Positions 32,756 through 42,757 of a DNA stretch of 64,000 nucleotides are shown here, one piece after another; position 1 is the first letter of the stretch; each line of letters opens with the position of its first letter. The notes below the pieces were generated by a model that was given only the letters and a program-made list of their open reading frames with translations, ran no database searches and was not told the origin of the DNA. The position numbers were made by a program, and so were the translations under genes. This DNA comes from Pyropia haitanensis (lineage: Eukaryota; Rhodophyta; Bangiophyceae; Bangiales; Bangiaceae): the NCBI GenBank assembly GCA_008729055.1, contig SDUX01000002.1, positions 3,995,874-4,059,873 of the forward strand. The letters run 5' to 3'.

Positions 32756-33061
32756 ACCGGCGGCGGCGGCGGGTGGCCTCACCGCCGCGCAGCTGGTGGA
32801 CCTGGTCGTCCGGGAGGTGCGGCTCGTCGGCAGCCGCTGCGGGGATTTCCGCGCCGCGGTCGCGGCGGCGGCGGCGGCGCCGGCGGGGTGGCTCGACGGC
32901 TGGGTGTCGGCCACGTATGGGGTGGAGGAGGCGGCGGCGGCGGTGGCGGCCGCCGCCGCGCCGGGCGCGCTCAAGGTGCTCCTCCGGATGCCACCCGACG
33001 CGGCGGCGGCGGCGGTCGCGGCTGGCGCGGCGGCGAGGGGGGGGGAGGGGAGGGGGCGTGA
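31509..33061 (+). CDS. Zinc-type alcohol dehydrogenase-like MDR protein with a replaced zinc lobe
   Basis: Start ATG 31509, with ATG 31548 (MRAAVLHAGGVIRTVTRATP) as the likely functional alternative. The N-terminal catalytic domain is clear: AGEVLVAVTLAGICGTDLEL with the zinc-ligand Cys at 31655, then VLGHEFVGVV with His and Glu at 31722-31727. After VVAEINCVAA the usual four-cysteine structural zinc lobe is absent; Ala-rich and 18-Gly runs stand in its place until RTVVGIGGRDGAWAAYVSVP and AIEPLAAATA. The Rossmann strand VAVLGAGRLGVLVALAL is in another frame between G19 (32303-32321) and G8 (32414-32421); the first frame then returns with YAAVVDCTGGPDGVATALSL and VKSTYAP. The C-terminus LKVLLRMPPD is normal; the exact stop (33061 assumed) needs one more shift. 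The sequence resembles bacterial and cyanobacterial zinc-dependent dehydrogenases acting on small alcohols or polyols; the substrate is unknown. Confidence 0.78.
31983..32037 (+). repeat. (GGC)18 triplet run in the MDR gene
   Basis: Uninterrupted ggc triplets encoding poly-Gly at the position of the missing structural zinc lobe; a C run and GCG triplets follow directly. Confidence 0.95.
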
Positions 33062-33988
33062 CGCCGACCAGTGCAGGGGGGGGGGGGGTCTGGGGGTGGG
33101 CTGCGCTGGGCTGGGGGCGGGGGGGTGGGGGGGGGGGGGGGAGAAGAAAGGCCGACGCCAGCGCGTGTGTGGTGCCCGCTGCGTCGCCGCCGCCGCCGCG
33201 GGTCGCCGCCCGCGTGCGCGCCGCCGGCGCCCCCCCCCCGGGCGGTGGCCACCGCCAGCGGCGGGCGGCCGCCGCGGCGGCGGCCGCCACCACCCCGCGC
33301 CGCGGCGGGCGGCGGCCGCGGCGCGGCGCGGCGGCGACCGCCGACGCGCGCCGCGTCGGCGGCGGCGTCGCCGCCCGCCCGCCCGCCCGCCCGCCCGCCG
33401 CGCCCGCCCGCCCGCCGCGGCCGCACCCACCGCCGCGGCGGTGGCGCGCGCCGGCCGCCACGCCCGCCGCGGCGGGGCACCCGCGGCGGCGGCGCCGCGG
33501 GCGGTCGCACCGCCGCCGCGGGGGGGTCGCTGGCCGCCCGCGGCCGCGGGGGGGGGGGGGGGGGCGCCCAATCTCCTCGCCGTCCCGCGGCGCCTCGGTC
33601 GGCACGGGGCGTTTGCAGGCGCGCGAGCCCTTCCCCCTCCCCCCCCCCCCCCCCCCCGCGCCCCCCCCCACTGCCCCCCCCGGCCGGCCGTACCCCGCCG
33701 CCGCCCCCTCCCCGCCACCCCCCTGCTCCCTCACCCGCCGCAAGCGGCAGCCGCGGCGGCAGCCGCGGCGGCGCCCCATGCCGCCGCCGCCGCCCGCCAC
33801 GCCGCCGCCGTCGCGGCCGCCCGCGGCGGCGGCGGCCGCCGCCGCCGCCGCCGCCGCCTCGTAGGCCACCGCCGCGGCGGCGGCGTGGTGCGGTCGGCCG
33901 CCGCGGCGGCGGCGGCGGCGCCTTGCCGACGCGCCGCCGCGTGGCCGTGCCGCCACCCCCGCCGCCGTGCCGTCCCGCCGGCGCTGTG
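33062..33988. other. GC-rich spacer between the dehydrogenase and oxygenase genes
   Basis: G runs near 33080-33140 and 33550-33565, C runs near 33640-33675, and mirror-like GCC/GGC triplet blocks. Frames in every register are Arg/Pro/Ala-rich; nothing supportable. Confidence 0.5.
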
Positions 33989-33994
33989 ATGGGC

Positions 33995-34035
<41 letters not shown>

Positions 34036-34527
34036 TGGGCCCCCCCCCTCCCCGTCACCCCCCCCTTGTGCCTCGGCCACGCCCATTCCCTCCCGCTCTT
34101 CCCCCCCCCCCCCCCCCCGCCCCCTACTATCACTCGACATCCCGTCCGTGTCGCGGACGGCGGCCGCCGCGGACGCCGCCGCCGCGGCCGCCACCCCCCG
34201 CGGCGCGCGGACGCGCGTCGGCGGTTTTCCGGCTCGTCGACGGCGGCGTCGACAGGCGCGGCGGTCGGCGCGCGCCTCGCCGCGGCGGCGCCCCCGTTTT
34301 CGACGCCGCCCGCGGCGGCCGCGGCGGGCCGCGTCGGTGGCGGGGGGATGGCCGCCCCGCCGCGGCGTCCGAGCAGTCCCCGCCGCGAACCGTGCGTACG
34401 CGGCGGCGGCGGTCGCGGCGGCCGCCGAGCCGCCCGCCGACGCCGCCGCCGCCGCCGGCCGCGCGGCTCACGCGGAGCGTGCCGCCCGGGAGGGGCGTCC
34501 CCGCCAAGCGCTACGGCTGTGGGCCGT

Positions 34528-34577
<50 letters not shown>

Positions 34578-35059
34578 GGGGTGGCGGCCGCCGCCGCCGC
34601 GGGCACGCCCCTGTCGGCCGACGCGGCGGCGGTCTGTTTTTTTTTTTTTTTTGGCCCCAACGTGTGGGGCGCGCCGCGCACGGCGGCGGCGGCGCCCCGC
34701 GCGCCCGTGACCGCCGTCTATGACGCGGCGGCGGCGGCGGCGGCGGCGGACGGGGCGCTGGCGGTGCTCGCCGCCGCGGCGGGCGCGCCGGCCGACCCCT
34801 CGCTCCGCCGCGCGCGGCACCCGCCCGCGGACGTGCACGTCGCGCACGGCCCGCCGCGGCCGGTGCCGCCGCCGCCGGGGCGGTGCCGCGTCCAGGCGCA
34901 CGCCGACTCGTCGACGGTGGCGCTGGTGTGGCGGGCGGCGGGGGGGGGGGGGGGCGGAGACCGCCGCCCGTGGGGGGCTCCAGCTGCTGCCCCGCCCCGC
35001 GGCGGCGGCGGCAGCGGCGGCAGCGGCGGCGGCGGCCGCCGATGGCGACAGCGGCGGCG

Positions 35060-35094
<35 letters not shown>

Positions 35095-35375
35095 TGGGTG
35101 GACGTGCCGCCCGCCGCGCCCGGGGAGCTGCTCGTCCATGTGGGCGCCGGCGTCGCCCGCTGGACGGGCGGCGCGTGGCCCGCGCCGCGGCACCGGGTGG
35201 TCCACCCGGCGGCCGCCGCCGCCGCCGCCGCCGCCGCCGCGCGGCGGCTGTCGGTCGCGTTTTTTTTCACAAGCCCGACGTGGGCGCCCGCGCCGACGCG
35301 GCGGAGCTGGCCGCGTACGGCGGCCCGCCGCGGCTGGGGGAGCCGCCCTCGCCCGCCCGCTACACGCGCCCGTGA
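33989..35375 (+). CDS. 2-oxoglutarate/Fe(II) dioxygenase, IPNS-like (several frame breaks)
   Basis: The likely start is ATG 33989, followed by an Ala run and LLSLDIPSVSRTAAAADAAA, then (shifted) VFRLVDGGVDR, the strand that opens this superfamily. The catalytic half is unmistakable. CRVQAHADSSTVALVW gives the H-x-D iron pair (His 34899-34901, Asp 34905-34907), GGLQLLPR comes after a G run near 34938-34951, then GGWVDVPPAAPGELLVHVGA, ARWTGGAWPAPRHRVVHP (distal His 35191-35193) and RLSVAFF, the R-x-S that binds 2-oxoglutarate (Arg 35245-35247). A T tract at about 35259-35266 moves the frame again before HKPDVGARADAAELAAYGG and RYTRP-stop. Such enzymes hydroxylate or desaturate small molecules; the substrate cannot be read. 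Four or more shifts, a T16 tract coding for five Phe (34637-34652) and long Ala runs leave open that it is a pseudogene. Confidence 0.7.
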
Positions 35376-36194
35376 CGTACGGGGCGGGCGTGTCGCGGGT
35401 GGGGGCGTGCGCCACCGGCCGCGGCACCTGCCGGCGGACGAGGCGGCGGCGCGGTACCACGCGTTTGTGGCGTCGGGGGGGGAGGCGGACCTGGAGGAGG
35501 GGGGGGGGGGGGGAAGGCCCACGGTGGGTGACGCACGAGCGGGCGAGCGGCGTGCGCGCGGGGGCGCCGGGAGGGGACGGGTGGGTGGGCGTGGTGGCCG
35601 AGCGGGTGCGTGGCAGGGCCACGCCAGGTCTTGGTGCGCTGTTGAACGGCGGGTGTGCGGCTCCTCAAGCCAGTCACACCAGTCATGTGGCGTTGATGGT
35701 TGTTGGCCTCTCAGCAGGTTTCAGGACCCAGCGCGCGCGGGGTTGCCGGTGGTGTCCGTCCCTCTTCCATCTCTTGCTGTTTCTACTGCTCTCTTGAGCC
35801 TTTCCCCTTTACGCTTCCCCCCTTCACCTCCGCCCTCTTGCTTCGACAGAAACCGTGGCGGTCGAGCTAGCCGGACGGACCAGTCGCTGCGGCGGGTGCC
35901 GCTGCACGAGGAGGACCGTACGACACGCCTCACGGACGTGAATTGGCCGCCCTGGCCAAGTTCGTGATGGCATACCCACCAACGTGACTATCGGCCGATG
36001 TTCGCTCATTACATTCGAGCCACGAATGTGGAACGTGGCGCCGATGACTACACGTGTCGCCTGTTGGGGTCCCCGGCGACGTCGGGATGACAAAAGAGCG
36101 CCAAAACGGCCATACGTGGTGAATGTAGTTCGATGCACTTACAAAAAACCATGTGTGCCTCGTGTGCATTGGGATGGTCTTCAAATAGTCAAGT

Positions 36195-36243
36195 GACTAT
36201 CGGTGAGACCGAAGGAGGCGATCCTTCGTTCACGCCGATAGTC
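36195..36243. repeat. Nested imperfect hairpin
   Basis: Outer 9-bp arms (gactatcgg and ccgatagtc) enclose inner 7-bp arms (cgaagga and tccttcg) around ggcga. The first outer arm is also present at about 35984 (gtgactatcggccgatg). Possible small mobile-element end. Confidence 0.75.
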
Positions 36244-36329
36244 TTCGGATCATCCGACTTACGGCGCGTCCCAAAATACTGATGAGACCGGCCAAAGGCT
36301 ATATACATGGCTGAGCAGCTTTGCACCCT

Positions 36330-36803
36330 AGTATTGCAGTTTTCCCAATTTTGGCCGATCCGGACAAGAACAACTGTGCAAGAACAACAGTGTGAGCCAA
36401 TCGTGTGCTGGCAGCTGAGGGCGAGCCAATAGTGTGCTGTAGGGGCCCGATCGCCTGAAAGCCGATGATTGGCTTCGGCCGCAACACTCCTCGTCCCAAT
36501 TGCTGATTGGTAAGGACACTGTTGTTCTTTCGTCTGATCTCACCTCAGTTTCCCTTCATCTCGGCTCGATCCTCTCAGGAACAGTTGTGCAGCTTGCCAC
36601 AGATGTCTGTTCCACTCTGTTCTCCCCTCCATGTGCTCGGGATCACCAGAAAATCTCAGATCGGACAGATTGCACAACAGCAGAGACTCATACGGAACTC
36701 TCATTGGTCAGAAAGGCGGCCTGTGAGACAATTCATTGGGCAGTAGTGAACTGTTGTTGTTGTTCTTGTCAGGATCGGCCGAAATTCAGAAAACTGCAAT
36801 ACT
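36330..36803. mobile_element. MITE-like element with ~45-bp terminal inverted repeats
   Basis: The left end 36330-36374 begins agtattgcagttttcccaat and includes ggccgatccggacaagaac; the right end 36759-36803 is its reverse complement with about seven differences. The 474-bp interior has no ORF of note. No target-site duplication was obvious. Non-autonomous DNA transposon is the simplest reading. Confidence 0.8.
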
Positions 36804-38388
36804 GCGCGCCTACTGGCTCCAGCGATCGAGCACGAAGTGGCAGTGACCTGCACGACGTACGTTTCACCCGGTTTGGCCCTCCTTGCCTGCTGTCCGCCGA
36901 ACCCACATCTGAGAGCCTCGCTGTTCCCACGCGCGAGTGCTAAGCTAGGTTCGAAATAAAAAAATACGCTCAAGTCTTCTGCATGAGCCAATCGATGCAT
37001 GCACAACTAAGCACAATAAGCCAGAAAACTCGGTTGCGCAAGGGGATATATGCAACTGACCAACCAGCGCACCGTATCCAACCTCAGAAACCAGAAATGT
37101 GAGAACATCATTACGGTTCCGAGATTACACCACAAACTTTGTCCGTTTTTCGAAACGATGAAGCTGCCGAACCGACATTACGGTTTTATGTCAGACAGCG
37201 AACGCTAATTTACTCTCTCGACAAGCTAGGAACCTTGGGGAAAGCGTAACGCTGATGCGGCGTTGCGGACGAGGACTTGTCACGATGCCGATGAGGGCAA
37301 CGATGTGGGCAATCTGCAATCGTGCCCTCGACAAAACAAAAATCGACTGAGCCATTATTTCCTCGACAACGTCGTCGCAAAGTTCCGCTCCAATTCGGGC
37401 TTCAGAACGCAGTTGAACACACCCAACATTATAGATTCAGAACTTTTTTAATTTGAGACACACTAAGTCCAGATGGTGAGATTCAATTTTAAGTCTTGCA
37501 CCACTGAACAAAGAAGTACCCAATGCTTGAACGCATGTAGCCTTCGAGTCCGTCATACGAAGCACGCCTGCGGCGGGTTCTGCAATTCGTTGCAAGGCAC
37601 GCATTAAAGTTTTTAACCAATCTAGAAATTGAATTAGGGATTAGTCAAACCCCGGAACAGACCGATGCATCAGTGACACTGCAATAATAGTGAAGAAGTA
37701 ATCTGCAGCCATGAGAGCAAGTTTTCCATCGTTGGATTGCTGAGCTGACACTCGCAGACGGGGTGCACGCCGAGCTCGTCTCGTGGCTGGTAGGAAAGGG
37801 CGAGGGATAGAAGACGCGCGAAGAGGATGTCACCGGGCATTTAAACGTTGCACCGCGACCGCTCGGTTGGCGCACAACCACGCCTGTTCTTGGTGGACCA
37901 CGGTCGGAGCCGCACAAATCATCAGGTGTTCAGCTCAAACTCAAACAGTTAAAAATGGCACATCATCAATTATTTGACAATGTTCAATGAGAGCACATTT
38001 GATCAAAGGCGACTCAAAAAATGCATGCATGTTGCCAATTTTGCAACTGACGCGTGCGTCTCAGCGCACGCAAGCTCCATAGCATAGACGCCAAAGCACA
38101 GAACTACTTGCGGAGGGTGGGCTGTGTTGCTCAACCGATTTCCGTTTCAGATTCATCGGTCTGATGGAAAATTGCATGATGCATACAGTAATGAAAGAAC
38201 GTGGACATTGTCATTTCATGACAATACTATTTTTTTTAAACAGTAATCACGACGAAAAGTGATTTCTGTTGCCAACCCAGGCCTGATCCAACGACCGCCG
38301 CCGTCTTTGTGCCCGCCCTCGACGTTGCCTGCCCGCCACCTTGGCGTTGGCCCCGTCCACCCAGCCCCCTCCCCCCCCATTGCCAGCG

Positions 38389-38718
38389 ATGGCGCTGCCC
38401 CCGAGCGTGGCCGCCGCGGCTGTACGCTCCTTACGTGCCGCCAGCTCGTGCCAGCTGGTGCGCCGGCGCGCGCGGCCGTCGAGGCCGCCCGCCGGCCGCG
38501 GGGTGTCGGCGGCCGCCGCTGCCGCGGGCGCGGGCGCCGCCGCGGTCCGCGGCGGCGTCGCGGCGTCCCGTTGGTGGGGCGCCCGCGCAACCGCCCCGTC
38601 GCTGCGCCTGCCGCCCGCCGCGTCCGCCTCCTTGTCTGGTGCGGCCGTGCCGACGGCCGCCGCCGCCGCCGCCGCCACCCGCCTCCGCGACGGGGGTGGC
38701 GGCGGCGGCGGCGGCGAC

Positions 38719-38762
<44 letters not shown>

Positions 38763-39739
38763 GCACGGCGGCCGACCACCGCAGGCCGCTGCGGCGTGCG
38801 CCGCCGCCACGCCCCTCCCGCCGGCGCCCTGTGCCGTTGCCGCCGCCGCCGCCGACGGCACCGCAGACGCCGGCGTCGTGTCCCTGGCGGGCCTGCTGTT
38901 GGGTGCCGACGGCGCCGGCGCCGCCGCCCGCCTCGACAGCCTGTATGGCCGGTTGGCTCCCGTCGCGGCCGCGGCGGCTGCCGCGCACGGTGCGCTCGAC
39001 GGGCGCGCCCGGGGACGGGGCGCCGACGGCGGCAGTGGCGACAGTGGCGGTGGCGGCGGTGGCGGCGGCGGTGGCGGCGGCGGTGGCGGCGACGGCGGCG
39101 GCGGCGGCGGTGGCGGCGACGGCGCCGCCGCCGCCGCCCGCGCCGCGCGGGAGCTGGCGCCGCTCGCCGCCGACGTGGCGGCGGTGGCCACCGCCGCGGC
39201 GGACGTGGCGGCGGCGGCGGAGCTGGGCGCCGCCGCTGCCGCCGACGGCGGCGGCGGCGCGCCGCTGGCCGACGGCGAGCGCGCGGCGCTGGCGGAGGAG
39301 GCGGCGGCGGCGGCGGCGGCGCTGGCCGCCCGCCAGCTGGCGGTCATTGCGGGGCTCCTCCGCCTGGGGCCCGCCGCCGTTGGCCGCCTCGTCGCCGCCA
39401 CCGTGGCGGCCCGGGGGGGCGAGTCGGGCGCCCTGGCCGACGCGCTCCTCGCCGCGTCGGCCGCCGCTGCCGACGGCGTCGACGCGGCCGACGCGGGCGG
39501 CGGCGCCGACGCGGACGCCGCCGCCGACACGCGGGTCATCCTGGAGCTCCGCGCCGGCGCCGGCGGCGACGAGGCCGCCCTCTTTGTGTCGGAGCTGGCC
39601 GAGATGTACCGCCGCGCGGCGGCCCGCCGCGGCTGGGCGCACACGCCCCTGTCCGCGTCCGCGACGGACCTGGGCGGCATCCGCGAGGCGGTCGCCCGCG
39701 TCGCCGGCCGCGGCGTCGCCGCCGCGTTTGCCGCCGAGG

Positions 39740-39770
<31 letters not shown>

Positions 39771-40409
39771 GACCGAGTCGGGCGGCCGCGTCCACACCTC
39801 CACCGCCACCGTCGCGGTGCTGCGCGACGACGCGCCGGTGGGGGGGGCGGCGGCGGCGGGCGGCGTCCCCCCCCCGTGCCCCCCGCGGACGTGCGGGTGG
39901 ACGTGTACCGCGCGTCGGGGGCGGGCGGGCAGCATGTGAACAAGACGTCCTCGGCGGTGCGGCTGACGCACCTCCCCACGGGGCTCGTCGTCACGTGCCA
40001 GGACGACCGGAGCCAGCACCGGAACCGGGCGGCGGCCATGGACGCGCTCGCCGCGCGCCTCGCCGCCCGCGCGGCGGCGGCGGCGGCGGCACGCCGGGTG
40101 GGCGAGCGGCGGGCGCAGCTGGGCACCACCCTCGGCGAGCGCTCCGAGCGGATCCGCACGTACAACTTCCCGCAGCGCCGCGTGACGGACCACCGGCTGG
40201 GGGGGGCGGCAGCGGGGGTTGGGGGGGGGGGGGCCGCCGACCTGGACCTGCCGGTCGGCAGCAAGAGCGCGCCGCTGGAGGGGGTGCTCGCGGGGGGGGA
40301 GGAGCTGGACGGGCTGATGGAGCGGCTGGCGCGGCAGCGCGACGCGGACGGCCTGCGGGCGCTGGTGGCGGCCGCGGCGCCGCTGGACCAGAGGGGCCGC
40401 CGCGGGTAA
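38389..40409 (+). CDS. Organellar peptide chain release factor RF1 (frame break at C9)
   Basis: Start ATG 38389 ([20 protein letters not shown]), an Arg-rich, acid-free leader fitting mitochondrial or plastid import. The PCRF domain follows, stretched by two poly-Gly runs (about 38700-38760 and 39045-39118), to [20 protein letters not shown]. The stop-codon recognition segment reads [20 protein letters not shown], with the RF1 tripeptide PAT at 39766-39774. The frame breaks at a C9 run (39867-39875) and resumes with [23 protein letters not shown], which triggers peptidyl-tRNA hydrolysis, is at 39924-39932. The end contains [20 protein letters not shown], diagnostic of RF1/RF2. PAT rather than SPF marks UAA/UAG specificity. 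Which organelle it serves is not settled; the high Arg content slightly favours mitochondria. Confidence 0.93.
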
Positions 40410-40659
40410 CCCGCCCGCCCGCGTCGGCGCCCGTCACGGCCTCCGAGCGCACGTTGTCTTTACACGTCAGCCAGCCCGCAAGAGCGGGCGGGGGCCGAAA
40501 GAAAAAGGGGAAGCGAAGGAGCACAACCACAGCACTCGACGCTGTCGCGGGCTGGACCCGCTGGGAACCGCATCCACCCCGCGAGTGGGGGGCGGCACCG
40601 GCGGGCCAAAGCGAGCACGCGCCGACGGGTGCGGGTCTTCGCGGCCAGCAGCCACCCGG

Positions 40660-42711
40660 TCACAGGCCGCTCGCCGCGTTGGCGGCAATCGCCGCGGCCG
40701 CCGCCGCGGCGGCGGCGCGGCCGCCCACCCCCGAGCGCGTCGTCTCTGCGTCGAGCATCTCGGCAGCGGCCGCCGCGGGGTCGTTCATGACCAGGTCACA
40801 CACGCGCCACACCTGGAGGGTGGAGCCTTCGTGGTCCTCGGACACGGACGCGGCCGTCCACGGGTCTGCCGGGTCGGGGAGCCACTGAAAGTCCACCACC
40901 GCCGACCGGTGGCCGACGTGGCGGAAGATCACCGCGGGGGAGGGGGTCCCCGTCGACACGCCCGGCACGGGCGGCGGCGGCGCCGCCGACGTGACCGTGC
41001 CAACGTCCCACAAGATGACCTGCGAGTCGGACGACGCGGAGGCAAACACCAACGGGTGGCCGTCGTGCCACACGGCCGCGTTGACCTCCGCCGTGTGCTC
41101 GGCAAACGTCATGACGGGGGCGGGGGCGGCGGTGGAGGCGGCGCCTATCGGCGGAGACCCTCCCCCAGCGTCCGCCGCCGCCCCCGCACCGGCGGGGGCG
41201 GCCGAGCCCGACACCACCCCCCCGCCGCCCGACGCGGCGGCGGCGACCAGCTTGCGCGGGTCCCACATCTTGACCAGCCCGTCCATTCCGCCCGTCAAGA
41301 CCAGACCCCGGCGGCTCCAGTCCACCGAGTACGTGTCCCCCGTGTGGGCCCCACGCACGACCGCCACCGAGCCGGGCGGGCAGCGGCGGTCCCACACCCG
41401 CAGGGACGTGTCGTCCGCAACGCTGGCGAGGAGGAACGGGTCCAGCGGTGAAAACGCCACGTCTTCCACATTGGACGCGTGGCCGGCAAAGCGGGTGCGC
41501 GGGCGCAGCGAGCGGCCAGCCGCCGCCGCCGCCGCAGTGGCCCCGCGCGACGCGTCGCCGCCAAGCGCACCGCCGCCGCCGCCGCCGCCGGTCGTGCCGC
41601 CCGGCGTTGCCGCGTCGGCGTCACGCAGGTCCCACAGCAGCACCGCCGCGTCGGCCCCGCCGCTGGCGATGAGCACCTCCCCCCCCGCCGCGTCCGCGCG
41701 CCGCACCTTGAGCGCGTACTCCGCGTTGGCGGCGTGGCCGGCGAGCGTCACGTCTGGCACCGACGGCGCGCCGCCGTCGCGCTCCCGCCGGTGCGGCTGC
41801 GAGAGGAGGGACCACACAAACAGCTCGGGCGCGTCGGTGTGGGTGACGAGCACCTGCGGGCGGGCCTCGCGGATCTTGTTCACCTCCCCGGGGTGGATGA
41901 GCCGCTTGACGAGGGGGAAGTCCCCGCTCGCGACGCCGCCGCCGCTCGTCGCACCGGGCGGCGCAGCCGCAGCGACGCCGGTGCTGCCATTGGCGATCGA
42001 CGCCCCGCCGGCGGTGGCGCCGCCTAAGAGAGCGCCACCCCCGCCGGGTGCAGCAGCGCCGTCGCCCGCACCCCCCCCCCAGTGGTGCCGGTGCCCGCCG
42101 CCCCACCGCCCCCAGACGCTGCACCCCCTCGCCGCGGAGCCGGGGTAGCGGTCTCCACCCACCCCCGCGTCACGTCCGCCGGACGGGTGGTGTGCAGCGC
42201 CGGCACGCGGACGTGGTAGGTGAGCAGCGTGTTGGGGTCCCGGTGGTCCCCCGTCCGCTCCGACAGGAAGAGCTGACGGGTGGTGTAGGCGCCCCCCCCC
42301 CGCCCCCCCTCCCCATTGCCGTCGCCGCCGATGCCGCCGCCGCCGGGGGCACCCGCGGCGGGCTGGCCCCACTGGACCACCTGCGATGGCCAGAGGAGCT
42401 TGCGGGAGGAGAAGGCGTCATACAGGAGCGGCGCGTGCTGCCCCCGCCACACCCGGTACCGCGCGTCCGCGTCGGGCAGGCCGGTGGGAAGACCTGGGGG
42501 GGATGGGGGTGATGGCCGAGGGGGGGGAAGGTGGGGGGGGTGGTAGACGTCCGGGCGGCGGCGGCAGTGGTAGCAGCGACATCCGCCGACGGGGTCGCCC
42601 CGGCGGCGGGCGGAGGGGCGCGGGGGGTGGTTGTGGGGCCCAGCGAATGGGGGGCGGGGGAGGGGGGGGGGGAGGCACCGACGGGTCAGCCGCGGCGGTG
42701 GTGGCGGCCAT
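40660..42711 (-). CDS. MSI4: MSI4/FVE-like histone-binding WD40 protein
   Basis: Start ATG 42711 (MAATTAAADPSVPP), then a Pro-rich linker and, after frame changes at G/C runs (42500-42670), the N-terminal histone-binding helix region YRVWRGQHAPLLYDAFSSRK then LLWPSQVVQWG and TRQLFLSERTGD with NTLLTYHVRVP. A further change at C10 (42071-42080) leads into the propeller: VKRLIHPGEVNKIRE, VLVTHTDAPELFVW, TLAGHAANAEYALKV, LIASGGADAAVLLWDLRDAD, FAGHASNVEDVAFSP, ASVADDTSLRVWDRR, LVLTGGMDGLVKMWDPRK, FAEHTAEVNAAVWHDGHP, ASASSDSQVILWDVG and VVDFQWLPDPADPWTAASVS. HPGEVN-x-IR with NAEYAL is characteristic of RBBP4/MSI proteins, closest to plant MSI4/FVE. Such proteins hold histone H4/H3 in deacetylase and Polycomb-type complexes. 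Ala/Gly inserts lengthen two loops. Shares a short spacer with RF1, tail to tail. Confidence 0.9.
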
Positions 42712-42725
42712 GAACAAAACGAGGG

Positions 42726-42757
<32 letters not shown>

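Larger units (their letters stand above)
35376..38388. other. AT-richer spacer with MITE-like repeats
   Basis: 35.4-35.9 kb is GC-rich with no clear gene; one frame near 35430-35510 (ADEAAARYHAFVASGG) could be oxygenase tail sequence. From about 35.95 to 38.25 kb composition falls close to balanced, with many stops in all frames. It contains the hairpin at 36195-36243 and an inverted-repeat element at 36330-36803. No gene seen. Confidence 0.55.

Noticed and set aside
31332..35522. A 1396-codon open frame on the minus strand, the longest in the window
   Set aside because: It is Arg/Pro/Gly/Ala simple sequence lying opposite the dehydrogenase and oxygenase genes, which carry recognisable catalytic motifs on the plus strand. 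GC-rich DNA lacks stop codons, so such shadows are expected.
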